DNA of 64,000 bases, from NCBI GenBank assembly GCA_016125085.1, contig WGMM01000002.1, forward strand, positions 62,001 through 126,000, read 5' to 3'. This DNA comes from a bacterium (GTDB lineage: Bacteria; Planctomycetota; Planctomycetia; Isosphaerales; Isosphaeraceae). Under the pieces are notes generated by a model. The model did no database searches, was not told the DNA's origin, and saw only the letters and a program-made list of their open reading frames with translations. Both the position numbers and the translations under genes were made by a program. Shown piece after piece: positions 63,133 to 64,000 of the stretch (positions within the stretch are counted from its first letter, which is position 1; each line of letters opens with the position of its first letter).

Positions 63133-63993
63133 CGACCGCACCAGTAACCGGCGATGGCTGCGGCGGAACGCCACGACCCCGGCCAGCCGGACGAACTGGA
63201 CGACCACGATCGCGTGGCCGCCATGCACCATTTTGAGCCTGCGGAGCACCCGCGCCCTGCGGCATTCGTCCCTGCCGAACCGGAAGCCCTGGCGAGCCCG
63301 TTCGACGATCGCCTCGCCCCCGCCGATTTCCCGTCGGCACCGCACCACGGCCTGATCGTTCCGCTCCGGCTTCTGCCCCTGGGCGACGAACCTGTGCGTC
63401 CACACATGTTCGTCGATCTCCGGCTCCGGAGCCGCCAGCCCCAGCCGCCCGCAATGCACGGCCCAGTGATTCCCGGCGACCCGCTTCAGCGGCAATGGGC
63501 TGCCGTGTCCGTTTTTCGGCACGAAAAGGCCATATTCGCAGAAGAAGACGCCGATGGCGGCACGGCTCAGGCCTGATTCGTCGGCCACGACGGTTCCGGT
63601 CGCGATCGTCCAGCCGCTACGGGCGGCCATTGCGTCCCACGCTTGCCACCAGCCTTTTTCGACGGTGGCGTTGTCCTCAAGAAAGATCCGGACCATTCCC
63701 CGGGCCGCCCCGAACGCCATCGCCCGCCAGGCCGGAACATCGGCCGCCCCGCCTGAAGCGACTGAAAGAACCGTGACGCTCAGCCCCAGTGTGCGAAGCC
63801 TGTCCGCCTGGGTATCCAGGTGCCGGTCATGCCTGTCTTCAGGCACGACGACCACCAACTCGACTCCCTGAAAGTCGTAAGGATCACGTGCCAGCGAACC
63901 GAGCACCCTGTTCAGGCTGCCGCCGCTTTTGGTGGGCGTCACAAGCACCGAGAGCCTGTGGGCGAACTCGGGCCGCGAATCGGCCCCGGTCAT
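62884..63993 (-). CDS. GT2-like glycosyltransferase (convergent overlap with the methyltransferase)
   Basis: The product has 369 residues starting near the window edge (ATG 63993). A GT-A fold is suggested by 'LSVLVTPTKSGGSLNRVLG', 'VELVVVVPEDRHDRHL', 'AMAFGAARGMVRIFLEDNA' (in place of DxD: 'LEDNAT') and 'GVFFCEYGLFVP'. The C-terminal region 'LALLKAWSFAEWAGWCYGS' is the helical end common to planctomycete GT2 genes. Beyond it, about 75 residues lie antisense to the methyltransferase 3' end and look like a readthrough extension. The DxD is atypical, so activity is uncertain. Confidence 0.8.
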   Translation of the reverse strand: MTGADSRPEFAHRLSVLVTPTKSGGSLNRVLGSLARDPYDFQGVELVVVVPEDRHDRHLDTQADRLRTLGLSVTVLSVASGGAADVPAWRAMAFGAARGMVRIFLEDNATVEKGWWQAWDAMAARSGWTIATGTVVADESGLSRAAIGVFFCEYGLFVPKNGHGSPLPLKRVAGNHWAVHCGRLGLAAPEPEIDEHVWTHRFVAQGQKPERNDQAVVRCRREIGGGEAIVERARQGFRFGRDECRRARVLRRLKMVHGGHAIVVVQFVRLAGVVAFRRSHRRLLVRSLPWTLALLKAWSFAEWAGWCYGSFESLFHANLKNRAEPDGEGPKRSGTFQGRIVKAHEPAAAFLAGIHESRLHVDRHFRIPS

Positions 63994-64000
63994 CGCACAC

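Overview
The window looks like chromosome from a GC-rich planctomycete, most likely of the Gemmatales/Gemmataceae type. This rests on family content, since no rRNA marker is present. Planctomycete-typical families include a DUF1559 pseudopilin-like protein, a DUF1501 Tat protein, a PVC-type haem-binding CxxCH protein, a TIGR03067 protein, an ECF sigma factor next to a Ser/Thr kinase, a YfhO-like protein and a secreted protein with a 'LERRDVPAT' N-terminal motif. I see no tRNA, rRNA, CRISPR array, prophage or intact transposase.

Layout. 0-3 kb: the redox repressor gene rex (cut by the window edge) and a SulP transporter/carbonic anhydrase fusion, both on the minus strand. 2.9-7.4 kb: a gene-poor accessory stretch with visibly AT-richer small genes, two copies of a ~220-bp upstream repeat, two glycosyltransferase/TPR gene remnants, a short tandem repeat, one DUF2294 gene and a MITE-like palindromic repeat. 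7.4-12.9 kb: a plus-strand run of a DUF6599-like membrane protein, a Tat-exported DUF362 protein, a Uma2 nuclease and a membrane polyferredoxin. 13-23.9 kb: mixed housekeeping (YacP-like NYN protein, glyA, prfB with its programmed frameshift, gluQ, prs) and exported planctomycete proteins. 23.9-31.4 kb: seven minus-strand genes containing an ECF sigma factor, a small Cys-rich protein that may be its anti-sigma, a transmembrane Ser/Thr kinase, an FHA-like protein and membrane coiled-coil proteins. 31.7-47.9 kb: uvrA, a ceramidase-like/LamG protein, a GNAT protein, a GT2/BshC-like overlapping pair, an HtrA-like protease, a large secreted protein, a secreted cyclophilin fusion and a thioesterase. 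48-60 kb: large minus-strand genes for YfhO, a di-haem peroxidase, a 2x[4Fe-4S] ferredoxin, a TPR membrane protein and the PVC CxxCH protein. 60.3-64 kb: maf, an M28 peptidase, a methyltransferase and a convergent GT2-like gene.

Two functional groupings stand out. One is the sigma/kinase/FHA/coiled-coil run, which reads as an envelope-linked phospho-signalling module. The other is the DUF362-polyferredoxin-DUF6599 group, which reads as a membrane redox or Fe-S assembly. The most unusual structure is at 4.4-6.5 kb, where the same flanking sequences (upstream repeat and downstream glycosyltransferase/TPR remnant) bracket two unrelated AT-rich cargo genes.
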